DNA of 35,346 bases from Pallidibacillus pasinlerensis (GCF_009996845.1 NZ_JAACYS010000024.1:1-35346), one strand, 5' to 3'; positions 24,480-33,979 are shown, numbered from the stretch's first letter. Notes: generated from the letters alone by a model not told the origin. A program made the numbers and translations.

Positions 24480-26408
24480 TTAATCTGTCAATTTCCGTTT
24501 CGCAATAATATAGGTGATAACAAAAGGAACTACGATAACAATCAACATTCCAATGAAAAAGGCGCCCATACTGTTTGCTATAGATAAAAAGCCTGGAATT
24601 CCACCAACACCGATGGAAGAAGCTTGTACATCACTTATCGTAATATATGCACCGGCAATTGCCGCTCCAATGATTGCTGCTACAAATGGATAACGATATT
24701 GTAAATTAACTCCGAACATGGCTGGTTCTGTAACCCCTAACCATGCTGATATTCCAGACGTTCCTGCTAGACCTTTTAGTTTTTCACCTTTAGCCACTAG
24801 GAACATAGCAAATACTGCAGATCCTTGTGCAATATTGGAAAGTGCCACAATTGGCCATAGGAATGTCGTTCCTGTGCTACCAATTAATTGTAAGTCTACT
24901 GCGAGGAATGTATGATGCATCCCAGTAATTACTAAAGGAGCATAGAACAATCCATAAATTAGACCACCAATTAGAGGAACCGCTTCAAAAATCGCTACTA
25001 ATCCATTAGTGATCCAGCCTCCAATTGCAAATGTAACTGGTCCAATTACTATGAATGCTAAAAATCCAGTTACGAGTAGAGCAACAGGAGCCACTACCAA
25101 TAATTGCAAGGAGTCGATTACGCGTTTTTTCAGCCATTTTTCTATACTTGCAAGCACCCAAGCTGCCACTAATACAGGCAACACTTGCCCTTGATAACCC
25201 ATCATATTAACTTCCAATCCGAAAAGGTTCCATGTTGGTGCTTCGCCATTTGCCGCTGCGACTGCATAATCACTTGCTGGCATTAAGGCTGGATGAACGA
25301 GAATTAAACCGAGCACAATCCCGAGCAACGGGTTACCACCAAAACGTTTCACTGCCGACCAGCCGATAAGCGCAGGTAGGAACGTAAACGCTGTATTAGC
25401 AATGACGTTGATCATGTCCGCAACGCCAGCCCAAGATGGATACATTTCAATTATTGGCTGATCTGTAAAAATCGGGTTTACTAGTATATTATTAAGTCCG
25501 AGCAACAAACCTGCCATTACAATTGCCGGAAGGATTGGGATGAAGATATCAGCGAGAACTTTAATCCCACGTTGAAGTGGATTTAATTTTTGCCCACCGA
25601 CAGCTTTCACTTCATCTTTCGTTGCTTCCTTAATACCTGTTTCATGAACCATTGCCTTGTAAACTTTATCAACGGTACCTTGACCAATCACAATTTGAAA
25701 TTGTCCATTTGCAGAAAACGTACCTTTTACAACATCTATTTTTTCTAATTTATTTTTGTCTACAATGTCTTCATTGTCTAATGCAAAGCGTAGTCTTGTA
25801 ACACAATGAGTTGCTGCATTAATATTTTCGATTCCACCAATCGCTTCAACAATTTGCTTTGCCTCTTCGCTATATTCCATACCAGATTGAGTGACTACTT
25901 TTTCTTTTGAGCTCTCTTCAGATTGACCTTTCAATGTGATTTCCAACAATGTTGATTCCCCGGCGATCACCGTACCATCATTGGTTTTTCTAATACTTTG
26001 AACTAGCTCACCAGTTGTAATAATGACCGGAGTAATATGACTTGCTGCTTTTTTCTTAATTAGCTGTAAATCAAATGTTAGTAACAGATCTCCGGCTTTA
26101 ACCTTATCACCTTGCTCAACATGAATTTCAAAACCTTCTCCATCCATATGAACAGTTTCCAAACCAACATGAATGAGCAATTCAATTCCTGACGTTGACT
26201 TTAAACCAATCGCATGCTTTGTTGGGAACGTAACGACAACTTCCCCATCAATAGGTGCAACCACTTTACCATCTGTAGGCTCAATTGCCAGACCATCGCC
26301 CATCATTTTCTCTGAAAATGTTTGGTCCGGTACATTTTCAAGCGCGACAACTTTACCAGTTAGTGGCGCTACAAGGATTTCTTTATTCCTTGCTTGATTA
26401 TTCGTCAT
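24480..26408 (-). CDS. treP: trehalose PTS permease with N-terminal EIIA (order A-B-C)
   Basis: 642 aa from ATG 26408, with GGAG at 8-nt spacing. Three domains: EIIA (about 10-160, phospho-His 80 in ELLIHVGLETV, second active-site His 65 in PTKHAIGL), EIIB (about 178-255, phospho-Cys 200 in ATHCVTRLRF) and EIIC (about 270-640, ten or so membrane segments, with GMHHTFLAVDLQ and GVTEPAMFGVNLQYRYPF). It imports trehalose as trehalose-6-phosphate. Bacillus TreP is usually only EIIBC and borrows EIIA from PtsG, and the usual three-domain order in this family is B-C-A. The A-B-C order is unusual and would make this permease independent of PtsG. First gene of the tre operon. Confidence 0.92.
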   Translation of the reverse strand: MTNNQARNKEILVAPLTGKVVALENVPDQTFSEKMMGDGLAIEPTDGKVVAPIDGEVVVTFPTKHAIGLKSTSGIELLIHVGLETVHMDGEGFEIHVEQGDKVKAGDLLLTFDLQLIKKKAASHITPVIITTGELVQSIRKTNDGTVIAGESTLLEITLKGQSEESSKEKVVTQSGMEYSEEAKQIVEAIGGIENINAATHCVTRLRFALDNEDIVDKNKLEKIDVVKGTFSANGQFQIVIGQGTVDKVYKAMVHETGIKEATKDEVKAVGGQKLNPLQRGIKVLADIFIPILPAIVMAGLLLGLNNILVNPIFTDQPIIEMYPSWAGVADMINVIANTAFTFLPALIGWSAVKRFGGNPLLGIVLGLILVHPALMPASDYAVAAANGEAPTWNLFGLEVNMMGYQGQVLPVLVAAWVLASIEKWLKKRVIDSLQLLVVAPVALLVTGFLAFIVIGPVTFAIGGWITNGLVAIFEAVPLIGGLIYGLFYAPLVITGMHHTFLAVDLQLIGSTGTTFLWPIVALSNIAQGSAVFAMFLVAKGEKLKGLAGTSGISAWLGVTEPAMFGVNLQYRYPFVAAIIGAAIAGAYITISDVQASSIGVGGIPGFLSIANSMGAFFIGMLIVIVVPFVITYIIAKRKLTD

Positions 26409-26514
26409 GTTGTTCACTCCAATTCTTTAACAATGATTTTATATCTCCCTAAAATATCCTCATCTTAGAAATATGAGCTTCCCTTGTAAGAATATGTTTT
26501 TACTTAAATCCATC

Positions 26515-26603
26515 TTGTATATACATCGACTTAAAAAACACTAAACTTGTATATACATGATTCTAGTTTAACTTGTATATATATTTTTTGCAAGTGCTTA
26601 CAT
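26515..26603 (-). promoter_or_regulatory. tre promoter with three TreR operators and a cre-like site
   Basis: TreR-like sites TTGTATATACAT at 26515-26526 and 26547-26558 and TTGTATATATAT at 26573-26584. Candidate promoter on the minus strand: TTGCAA (26588-26593), 17 nt, TAAACT (26565-26570). One operator lies in the spacer and one at the start point. The cre-like ATGTAAGCACTTGCAA (26588-26603) overlaps the -35, two mismatches from consensus, fitting CcpA control. Confidence 0.75.
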
Positions 26604-26637
26604 AAAAATTCTATAATTAAATTTTTCTTCTATTATA

Positions 26638-26669
26638 AAAAAACGTCTCGTAATAATCTGCTACGAGAC
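26638..26669 (-). terminator. terminator-like hairpin upstream of the tre promoter
   Basis: GTCTCGTA (26645-26652) pairs with TACGAGAC (26662-26669). On the minus strand T7 follows. It would insulate the tre promoter from minus-strand transcription of the 26.9-27.9 kb genes. Confidence 0.7.
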
Positions 26670-26721
26670 AGGCACTTTGAATCTTTTTATTTATTTATTT
26701 ATTTTTTTATTAAAAAAATAC

Positions 26722-26872
26722 ATAGATCGCAAAAAAAGAGCTTAAACAACAATTTAAGGAAGCCTCCGTTGAAGCAGGTGTTTACCAAAATTTAAATACG
26801 GTTAATAATAAAGTTCTAGTGGGAAGTACTTTGAATTTAAAAACGATAAACGGGATATGTAAGTTAAGTTAG
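26722..26872 (+). pseudogene. fragment of a GIY-YIG nuclease-family gene
   Basis: Reads, after one base correction in an A-run, as DRKKELKQQFKEAS, VEAGVYQNLNTVNNKVLVGST, NLKTINGICKLS and a stop at 26870. GVYQ and VLVGS stand for the GIY and YIG elements. The start codon position has ATA, the A-run holds seven A where six keep frame, and the protein ends after about 48 residues, so the gene is dead. Families of this kind in bacilli run to about 100 residues or more. Confidence 0.6.
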
Positions 26873-26902
26873 TATTCACAACTGATTGAAAGAACATTAA
26901 TC

Positions 26903-27553
26903 TCAAACTTTCCAATAAACGTTATTCGGTAGTCTGAGTAAATAACCTTCGCTCTGTTCGATTATTTTCCCTGTTTGTATATCTCTCACAATAACATTTT
27001 CGCGATAATCCGGATCCTCGTACCACTCTGAAAAATATAACTCATTTTCAATACGGAATAATATAGTCTCTGTTTTTCCAATTGCGATTTTCTTTTTTTC
27101 TGGCCAAATTATTTCGTAATAACCATCATTCCCACTTCTTCCAAGAGTAAGCGGTGTAGTTTCTAGCATTAAGTTATAGCAGTCTTCAACTTCTGATAAA
27201 GACAGTTCAACAATAACTCCTAATTCTTTTTTCTCAGGGATATATTTGGTTATTTTTATAAGTTCAGTAGAAAAATCGACAACTAAAAAGTTTAAATGGC
27301 CATTATTCCATATCGGTTTTTCAACGTAAATATTTTCTTGAACTTTAAATGGTGAATGTACCTCTCCATCCGGATAATGTATTAAATGATAATTCATCCC
27401 CTTGAAATAGCCATTTTCCTTATATATAATTTCGGCCTCATATAAATCACAAAAGTCACATCCAGGCTCCTTAGCAGCATACCATTCTATTGTCCCTTCA
27501 ATCTCTTCTGGGTAGCTATTTGAAATACCTTTTATATTCGTAATTTTAATCAT
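26903..27553 (-). CDS. hypothetical protein, no family recognised
   Basis: 216 aa from ATG 27553, which has a G7 ribosome site at 6-nt spacing; ATG 27559 is too close to it. No signal peptide or membrane segment. Rich in Trp, Tyr, Glu and Asp, mostly beta pattern by eye. A pair of Cys lies in EPGCDFCDLYEAE (about 32-40) and could bind metal or form a disulfide. It follows the pilin-like gene by about 16 nt on the same strand, so they are likely co-transcribed. No function is proposed. Confidence 0.65.
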   Translation of the reverse strand: MIKITNIKGISNSYPEEIEGTIEWYAAKEPGCDFCDLYEAEIIYKENGYFKGMNYHLIHYPDGEVHSPFKVQENIYVEKPIWNNGHLNFLVVDFSTELIKITKYIPEKKELGVIVELSLSEVEDCYNLMLETTPLTLGRSGNDGYYEIIWPEKKKIAIGKTETILFRIENELYFSEWYEDPDYRENVIVRDIQTGKIIEQSEGYLLRLPNNVYWKV

Positions 27554-27569
27554 CCACATCCCCCCCTTT

Positions 27570-27929
27570 TTAACTAATCATAATTAAATTTGAAGTTATA
27601 AACCATTCATTCGATTCATTTTTTACTGTAACACCATTAAACCCTTCCACATCTACATATCCTTCTCTAATAAGATCGTTCACATTAATACTATTATCCG
27701 TAAAAAGTTTACTTTCATTTGTATACGCAAGTTTAGCTGCATTAATAATAGTTAGTGCATCATTAACTGTAGCTTTATCTTTCGAATCTTGAATAACATT
27801 ACTTAACATCGGTACTGCAATCGCAGCAATAATGCCTAAAATTACTAACACAGCTAACAACTCAACTAAAGTAATTCCCTTTTGATTTCTTATTACTTGT
27901 GTATCGAAACCTTTTTTATTTTGTTCCAT
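27570..27929 (-). CDS. type IV pilin-like (prepilin) protein
   Basis: 119 aa from ATG 27929, with AGGA 8 nt upstream; the GTG at 27944 overlaps that site. Prepilin signature QKG/ITLVELLAVL: cleavage after G18, with Glu at mature position +5, followed by a hydrophobic helix to about residue 42 (VILGIIAAIAVPML). The C-terminal part is a short globular domain with GYVDVEGFNGVTV. Cleavage needs a prepilin peptidase such as ComC, and assembly a ComG-like machine; none is in the window. It resembles isolated pseudopilins of bacilli. The unknown gene next to it may encode a partner. Confidence 0.85.
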   Translation of the reverse strand: MEQNKKGFDTQVIRNQKGITLVELLAVLVILGIIAAIAVPMLSNVIQDSKDKATVNDALTIINAAKLAYTNESKLFTDNSINVNDLIREGYVDVEGFNGVTVKNESNEWFITSNLIMIS

Positions 27930-28095
27930 TTTCAATATCCTCACTTTTCATTTTATATTTGAGCTGTACTGTTTGTCATTATTCCAACTCATTTGTAATA
28001 GCGAGGAAATTTAGTTTACAGAAGTTAAAATTGAATAAAATTATTTCAAATAAGATAAGGTAAAAGCTCCCCAGAAAACATTGTCAAGAATCACG

Positions 28096-28132
28096 AAAAA
28101 AGCACGGCCCATCACAGGATACCGTGCTTTTT
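28096..28132. terminator. bidirectional terminator after purL
   Basis: AAAAAGCACGG pairs with CCGTGCTTTTT, with A and T tracts on the two sides. 37 nt after the purL stop on the minus strand. Confidence 0.9.
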
Positions 28133-28168
28133 AGTAGAATCTGATTCATAAATAATTTTTAAACAAGC

Positions 28169-30388
28169 TTATTGTTTAGCTACAAAATTTGGAATTGCTT
28201 CACTCCAAAGTTTATGAAGTTCAGCAACTGCATCATCAATAATTTGTTTACCGTCTACAGAAACTTTTAATGAACCATCGTTTGTTACCGTTCCAATTTG
28301 AACTGCTTCTGCATACATTTTTTCAAATGCTTCTTTGTTTTCAGGTTTAACTGTTACTAAAAATCTTGATTGTGATTCACTAAATAATGCTACTGTTGGA
28401 TCACCTGATACGTTCACTTCTGCACCTAAACCTTTACCAGTAAATAAACTTTCAGCTAACGCAACTCCAAGTCCACCTTCTGATAAATCATGTGCTGATA
28501 CGACAAGCCCTTCTCGAATTGCACTTGTAAGTAAACTTTGACGTTTTGCTTCAACTTCTAAATCAATTACAGGTGCTTTACCTGTATATTTGCCAGCTAC
28601 TATATTTTGTAATTCGCTACCGCCAAATTCTGGTAATGCTTCACCAATTAAATAAATTAGATCACCATCGTTTTGAAAATGGCTTGGTGTTACATATTTC
28701 GTATCTTCAATTAATCCAACCATGCCAATAATTGGCGTTGGAAGTATTGGTTCGTCTTTTGATTGATTATACATTGAAACATTTCCACTAATAACTGGTG
28801 TATTTAATGCAAGACATGCCTCACTGATTCCATCAATACTTTGTTCCATTTGCCAAAATACTCCTGGATCATTCGGATTTCCGTAGTTCAAACCATCTGT
28901 AATCGCAAGTGGTTTTGCACCAGAACATACAAGATTACGCGCTGCTTCAGCAACAGCAATTTGGCCACCTACTTTTGGATTTAAATAAATGTAGCGTGAA
29001 TTGCAGTCTGTTGTAATCGCAATTGCTTTTTCCGTTCCTTCAATTTTCACTACAGCTGCATCTGAACCAGGTCCTACAAGTGTATTTCCTTGTGCCTCAG
29101 AACTATATTGTTTGTACGCCCATTCTTTACTTGCAATTGTAGGTTGTTGCAATAGTTTTCTTAACATCTCTTGATGATTGTCAACGGCTGGCACTTCATT
29201 TTCCATTGCTTGGAATTCTTGATAATAAGATGCTTCCTTCGCTGGTAAATGATAAACTGGTGCTTCATCTGCTAAAATATTCACAGGAATATCTGCAACA
29301 ACTTCTCCATGTTGTTTAATACGGAAAGTTTTTTCTTCAATTACTTCACCGATTACCGCTGCATCGACATCATGTTTCGCAAAAATATCAACAATTTCCT
29401 GCTCACGACCTTTTTTTGCAACTAATAACATCCGCTCTTGTGATTCAGAGAGCATAATTTCATAGGCAGACATTCCTTCTTCTCGTAGTGGAACAAGGTC
29501 AAGATTTAACTCTATTCCAGTACCTGCTTTCGCTGCCATTTCACTTGCAGAAGATGTTAAACCAGCTGCACCCATGTCTTGCATACCAACTAGTGCATCA
29601 GAATGAATAACTTCTAAACAAGCTTCCATTAGCTTTTTTCCGATTTCTGGGTTTCCAATCGCTACTGCAGATTTATTTTCTTCATCAGCCTCTACGACAT
29701 CGGAGGAGAATGTTGCACCACCGACACCATCTTTACCAGTATCGCCACCTGCATAAATGACAACATTACCTACACCTGCAGCAACACCTTTTTGCATGTC
29801 ATCATGAGAAACTAGACCAACAACCATCGCATTCACTAATGGATTTTCTTCATATTGATTGTCAAATTGAATTTCGCCACCAACAGTTGGCACTTCAACG
29901 ACATTACCGTAGCTTGAAATTCCACGAACTACTTCAGAAAACAACATTTTTGTATGATCATTATCAAGGTTACCAAATCGCAAAGAATTCATCGCTGCAA
30001 TTGGTTTTGCTCCCATGGAAAATACGTCACGTAAAATTCCGCCGACACCTGTTGCAGCACCTTCGAATGGTTCAACGTAAGATGGGCTATTATGACTTTC
30101 TATTTTAAACACTACTGCTTGATTATCACCAATATCAACAACCCCAGCACCTTCACCAGGTCCTTGTAATACTTGACTGCCTTTCGTAGGGAACCTTCTA
30201 AGTAGTGGTTTCGAAGATTTATAACTACAATGTTCGGACCACATTGCAGAGAAAATACCCGTTTCCGTATAATTCGGGCGACGTTTTAATAAATCCTTCG
30301 CCATTTGGTACTCTTCATCTGTTAATCCCATTTCTTTGTAAATTTTCTTTTTTTCAATTTGCTCAGGGCTGATCTTATGTTGCGACAT
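28169..30388 (-). CDS. purL: phosphoribosylformylglycinamidine synthase subunit PurL
   Basis: 739 aa from ATG 30388, with GGAGGG upstream; the frame stays open for 18 more codons without a start site. This is the small-type PurL of Gram-positive bacteria that works with PurQ and PurS to convert FGAR to FGAM with ATP and glutamine. Visible are [12 protein letters not shown] near 49-60, the PurM-like repeats with [30 protein letters not shown] and [16 protein letters not shown], and [10 protein letters not shown] at the start of the second half. In Bacillus it sits in the pur operon between purQ and purF. Here no pur gene is adjacent and no obvious PurR box was seen, so it is a moved or second copy. 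Confidence 0.94.
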   Translation of the reverse strand: MSQHKISPEQIEKKKIYKEMGLTDEEYQMAKDLLKRRPNYTETGIFSAMWSEHCSYKSSKPLLRRFPTKGSQVLQGPGEGAGVVDIGDNQAVVFKIESHNSPSYVEPFEGAATGVGGILRDVFSMGAKPIAAMNSLRFGNLDNDHTKMLFSEVVRGISSYGNVVEVPTVGGEIQFDNQYEENPLVNAMVVGLVSHDDMQKGVAAGVGNVVIYAGGDTGKDGVGGATFSSDVVEADEENKSAVAIGNPEIGKKLMEACLEVIHSDALVGMQDMGAAGLTSSASEMAAKAGTGIELNLDLVPLREEGMSAYEIMLSESQERMLLVAKKGREQEIVDIFAKHDVDAAVIGEVIEEKTFRIKQHGEVVADIPVNILADEAPVYHLPAKEASYYQEFQAMENEVPAVDNHQEMLRKLLQQPTIASKEWAYKQYSSEAQGNTLVGPGSDAAVVKIEGTEKAIAITTDCNSRYIYLNPKVGGQIAVAEAARNLVCSGAKPLAITDGLNYGNPNDPGVFWQMEQSIDGISEACLALNTPVISGNVSMYNQSKDEPILPTPIIGMVGLIEDTKYVTPSHFQNDGDLIYLIGEALPEFGGSELQNIVAGKYTGKAPVIDLEVEAKRQSLLTSAIREGLVVSAHDLSEGGLGVALAESLFTGKGLGAEVNVSGDPTVALFSESQSRFLVTVKPENKEAFEKMYAEAVQIGTVTNDGSLKVSVDGKQIIDDAVAELHKLWSEAIPNFVAKQ

Positions 30389-30629
30389 CAATAGTTCCCT
30401 CCTACAGAATTTGATTTGTGGCCCAAAACGCTTATATTTCAACGGAGAATATATTTCTTCTCATACATCCTCTGAACCACTTTTCCTCATGTGTACTCTA
30501 TAATCATAGCCTCTTCGGAGGATTTTGACAATAAGCAAAACACGAACATTCCAAAAAAACTGTGAATTATTTTTGTTTTTCTCCCAAAAATCTTTCTCAT
30601 TATGTTTAGAAGATTTGGAGGTTTTTAAT

Positions 30630-31053
30630 ATGTTAAAGAAAAAATGGGGGATTGTAGGAGGAACGGCATTACTATTATTAATCGTGATTGTTACTGCCGT
30701 TTTAACAATTCCAGAAAAAAGCGATGAAACCGCATCGAAATCCGATGCACAGATGGAACAAAAAATGGTAGAACTACTGAGAAGGAAGAAGAAAAACAAG
30801 GCCAATCACAAGAGGAAGCTTCTTTCGTGTGATATTGAGCGGTAATCGTGTAACTGCAATTAATTGGAACGCTACGCCTTATAAATCTCGTAACGTAAGT
30901 AAACAAGAACTAATTGACATTCTTGGTCCAGAAGAAGGAGCTTATGAATATGAATATGCACAAAAAGTAAGAAGAAACATCGAAAAAGCTGTTCGTGCCG
31001 CCGCTAATGCTGTTTACGGAAGTGGAACATCTCAAGCGAATTCATTCATATGA
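30630..31053 (+). pseudogene. membrane-anchored protein gene with two frameshifts
   Basis: ATG 30630 with TTTGGAGG upstream starts MLKKKWGIVGG and a membrane segment TALLLLIVIVTAVLTI, then an acidic linker. Near 30771 the frame must drop by one base to keep the linker acidic (ETTEKEEEKQGQSQEEASF). Near 30829 it must drop again to read ILSGNRVTAINWNATPYK through QKVRRNIEKAVRAAANAV to the stop at 31053. As it stands the first frame ends at 30845. The family is not recognised. Assembly errors in the purine-rich run are an alternative. Confidence 0.6.
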
Positions 31054-31281
31054 TTTTCTACTTGAAGAAAACCTTCCACTCTTACCTCTGTTCTGTCTAC
31101 TACGTTCAGGACGCTTTGTTTTTTTCATTTGTTCGCTTCTTTCTAAAAATGGACGATGTTTTTCAATTAAATGAAATAAGGTTGCTTGTTTTCTGCGGTT
31201 CGTTGTTTTTATCACAACTTGTTTAATCTCTTCGACTGTTACTTTTTCAGCTTTCACTTCGATAAATTCTGACTCATCCAT
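31042..31281 (-). CDS. small basic hypothetical ORF
   Basis: 79 aa from ATG 31281, without a clear ribosome site. The frame is open for 14 more codons upstream (IRSLAKKY before the Met) but lacks a start there. The N-terminal part is helical with EVKAEKVTVEEIKQVVIKTT, and the C-terminal third is rich in Arg, Lys and Ser (RSRQNRGKSGRFSSSRKS), which suggests nucleic-acid binding. It could be a truncated gene. Its end overlaps the broken gene on the other strand. Confidence 0.35.
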   Translation of the reverse strand: MDESEFIEVKAEKVTVEEIKQVVIKTTNRRKQATLFHLIEKHRPFLERSEQMKKTKRPERSRQNRGKSGRFSSSRKSYE

Positions 31282-31420
31282 GTATTTTTTGGCAAGAGAA
31301 CGAATTGTAAATGCTTTTTTATTTTATGAAATTCTTTACCCCAACATTTAGTATAGAACCTTTTTTCATTGCGAACTCATAGTTCTGGGGCTGTCACGAC
31401 CTTTTCTCTACTTCTACTAA

Positions 31421-31457
31421 AAAAATAGCAGCACAGACCTTGACCGCGGTCTGTGCT
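31421..31457 (-). terminator. terminator of the sucrose operon
   Basis: AGCACAGACC (31430-31439) pairs perfectly with GGTCTGTGCT (31448-31457). On the minus strand GCTATTTTTTT follows, 17 nt after the scrK stop. Confidence 0.93.
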
Positions 31458-31474
31458 CTAATCTTAATATGTTT

Positions 31475-32446
31475 TTATTCACATGAAATGAAGTTAAGGA
31501 TTTCTTCTTTTGTCGGTAAGGACGAAATTGCACCTTTTCCTGTTGTTGTGATCGCACCGCTTGCATTGGCAAAGGTGAGGATTTCTTGATGGTGCTCATT
31601 TAATACATCTATTAAGTTATCATGGTTTACTTCTTTTTCGAGTAGTTTATATAAAAAGCCACCGATAAAGGCATCTCCTGCACCTGTAGTATCCTGAACC
31701 TCAACTTTGAAACCAGTTGATTCATATTTGGCATTCTTCGTGTAAAGGTCGGCTCCATTAGCTCCTTTTGTGTAAATAACGGCTTTTACATCACCTGTGA
31801 ATAAGCTTTCAATCGCCTCTTTTTCATTAGTGATTCCTGTGATAAACGCTAATTCTTCATCGGAAATTTTGATGATATGTGCTTTCGGAATAAATTCTAA
31901 AATCGTTTGTCGACATTTCTCTGCACTGTTCCATAATGGAAGGCGAACGTTTGGATCAAAGCTAATGATTCCCCCATTTTCTTTAACAAGTCCAATTGCT
32001 TTTTCATGGGCTTTTTTCATTGGACTTTCGACTAGATCGACGGAGCAAAAATGTAAAATATCTCCTTTGACAAACCAACTTTCTTCAATTTCATCTTCTG
32101 AAAGCAAAAGATCTGCAGAAGGATTGCGATAGAAGGAAAAATCACGTTCACCATCTTCGCGCAGTGAAACAAATGCTAATCCTGTATTCGCTTCCTTTGT
32201 TCGCTTTATTTTATCTGTTTTCACACCGATTTTTTGTAACTCTTCAATTAAAAAGTCACTAAAGGCATCCATTCCAAGCTTTGTGATCATTGCAGATTCT
32301 GCCCCAAATTTCGCAACAGCTGCTGCAACGTTTGCTGGGGCTCCCCCAGGTGCACGTTTAAAAGATTGGACATCCTTTAACGCTTTGCCTTTTTGCATTG
32401 GAATAAAATCAATTAACACTTCACCAATTGAAAATAAGCGCCCCAT
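31475..32446 (-). CDS. scrK: fructokinase (PfkB family)
   Basis: 323 aa, ATG with AGGGAGG at 8-nt spacing. PfkB/ribokinase-type sugar kinase. The N-terminal GG signature is APGGAPANVAAAVAKFG (about 32-48), and the C-terminal signature DTTGAGDAFIGGFLY holds the catalytic base D258. It phosphorylates the fructose released by the sucrose-6-phosphate hydrolase encoded 16 nt upstream. As last gene of the scrA-scrB-scrK operon it is followed by a strong terminator. Sugar choice is inferred from the operon. Confidence 0.92.
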   Translation of the reverse strand: MGRLFSIGEVLIDFIPMQKGKALKDVQSFKRAPGGAPANVAAAVAKFGAESAMITKLGMDAFSDFLIEELQKIGVKTDKIKRTKEANTGLAFVSLREDGERDFSFYRNPSADLLLSEDEIEESWFVKGDILHFCSVDLVESPMKKAHEKAIGLVKENGGIISFDPNVRLPLWNSAEKCRQTILEFIPKAHIIKISDEELAFITGITNEKEAIESLFTGDVKAVIYTKGANGADLYTKNAKYESTGFKVEVQDTTGAGDAFIGGFLYKLLEKEVNHDNLIDVLNEHHQEILTFANASGAITTTGKGAISSLPTKEEILNFISCE

Positions 32447-32462
32447 TGTTTAAACCTCCCTT

Positions 32463-33944
32463 TTAATTCATAGTGGATAAGTTATATTTCGTTGTGTCTA
32501 ATGTAACTTTTCCGTTTCGTGCAAAGAAGCGAATATCTTTGCTTTCAGGTCTTGGAAAAATTCGGCTCGTAAATACTTCAACGCCGTCATTGATAAAAAT
32601 TTCGACAGAAGACGTATCAACAAACAGATGAAGCTTTAACGTATCCCCTTCAACGCTGCACGTTCTTGTTGTTCCATATTCTTTAGCTGGAACCTCCCCT
32701 GAATGGGTACGGTCTAAGGTCACTTTTTGTTCCTTTCTGTTATAGGAGATGACCGTTTTTTCATCATTACATGACCGGAATTCAATCCCGACTTCATCTG
32801 CTTCCATGTTCGTAAATTCACAAATAAGTTCATACGTCGTCCCATTGAATCCTTCATACATTTTTTTCTCATCATCGAGAATATCTTTCACATTTACCGA
32901 ATCTTGTCGCAATGCTTCTAGTTCTTTTACAGGACACTGAATAAGCTTTCCATTTTGAACGGTCAACTCTCTCGGTAATGTTAAACAATGAGCCCACCCA
33001 TCCTTATCAGTTGGATACTCGATTTCGGGAAGACCCATCCACCCGACTAAAAGGCGACGTCCCTTATGGTCAATTGTCGTTTGTGGTGCATAAAAGTCAA
33101 ATCCACGGTCTAACTCAACAAACTTTCCGTGTTCAAAAACTTTTGTCTTTAAATCTAGTGTGTTCCCTAAAAGATACCCAGATTGATAGATATTTTGAAA
33201 TTCATCTCCCTTTGGCTCTAACCCTTGTGGTGAGAAGATCAGCACACCTTTTCCATCTAGTTCAAAATAATCGGGACATTCCCACATAAATCCAAATTCC
33301 TTTAATTTTGTTTGAACCTCACCTTCAAATGTCCAATTTTTTAAATCAGGTGATGAATAAAGAACAATACAACCTGTTTTGTTTTCCCTCTGTGCCCCGA
33401 TGACAGCATAAAATGTGTCATTTTCCTTCCAAACTTTCGGATCTCGATAATGATCGGTATAACCTTTTGGAACTTCTTTAATAACCGGCTCTTGTAATTT
33501 TTCAATACGACCATTTTCATTCATTACCGCTAAGCATTGATATGGATGACGAACCCAATTTTCATCTCTTGTATTTCCTGTATACATTAAATGGAGCTTA
33601 CCGTCATGACAAATAGCACTACCTGAATAAGCTCCGTGAGAATCAAAATAATCGTTCGGCTTAATTCCAATTCCGACATTTTGCCAATTGACAAGATCTT
33701 TTGATTTTGTGTGATACCAATATTTTAATCCATGAACAGGACCTAGCGGAAACCATTGATAAAACAAGTGATATTCTCCGTTAAAATAAGAAAAACCATT
33801 TGGATCATTTAAAAGTCCCGTTACTGGTTGAATATGAAATTTCTGACGCCAAATGCTTTTGTTGACTTTTTCTTTTAATGCATTCAATTCTTCTTTTGTC
33901 GCTTCTTCGATTCGGCGATACCGTTGTTTTCTCGTCCATTCCAT
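32463..33944 (-). CDS. scrB: sucrose-6-phosphate hydrolase (GH32)
   Basis: 493 aa, ATG with GAGG at 7-nt spacing. Five-bladed propeller of GH32 plus a C-terminal beta-sandwich (from about 350). The nucleophile is D47 in GLLNDPNGF, the transition-state stabiliser is in YRDPKVW (167-172), and the acid/base is E222 in WECPDYFEL. No signal peptide, so it is cytoplasmic and fits the PTS product sucrose-6-phosphate, splitting it into glucose-6-phosphate and fructose. Between scrA and scrK in one operon; a hairpin lies in the scrA-scrB gap. Also named sacA in Bacillus. Confidence 0.94.
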   Translation of the reverse strand: MEWTRKQRYRRIEEATKEELNALKEKVNKSIWRQKFHIQPVTGLLNDPNGFSYFNGEYHLFYQWFPLGPVHGLKYWYHTKSKDLVNWQNVGIGIKPNDYFDSHGAYSGSAICHDGKLHLMYTGNTRDENWVRHPYQCLAVMNENGRIEKLQEPVIKEVPKGYTDHYRDPKVWKENDTFYAVIGAQRENKTGCIVLYSSPDLKNWTFEGEVQTKLKEFGFMWECPDYFELDGKGVLIFSPQGLEPKGDEFQNIYQSGYLLGNTLDLKTKVFEHGKFVELDRGFDFYAPQTTIDHKGRRLLVGWMGLPEIEYPTDKDGWAHCLTLPRELTVQNGKLIQCPVKELEALRQDSVNVKDILDDEKKMYEGFNGTTYELICEFTNMEADEVGIEFRSCNDEKTVISYNRKEQKVTLDRTHSGEVPAKEYGTTRTCSVEGDTLKLHLFVDTSSVEIFINDGVEVFTSRIFPRPESKDIRFFARNGKVTLDTTKYNLSTMN

Positions 33945-33979
33945 CTTTAAACCTCAAACTCCTTCACGATATAAACACA

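Noticed and set aside
26547-26795. 82-codon plus-strand ORF upstream of treP
   Set aside because: It runs through TreR operators and a terminator stem, has low-complexity Phe/Lys/Tyr composition and is out of frame with the GIY-YIG remnant.
30389-30442. 18-codon N-terminal extension of PurL
   Set aside because: No ribosome site before it, not part of the PurL family, while ATG 30388 has a strong site.
32978-33289. 103-codon plus-strand ORF opposite scrB
   Set aside because: Shadow of the conserved GH32 coding sequence with no ribosome site.
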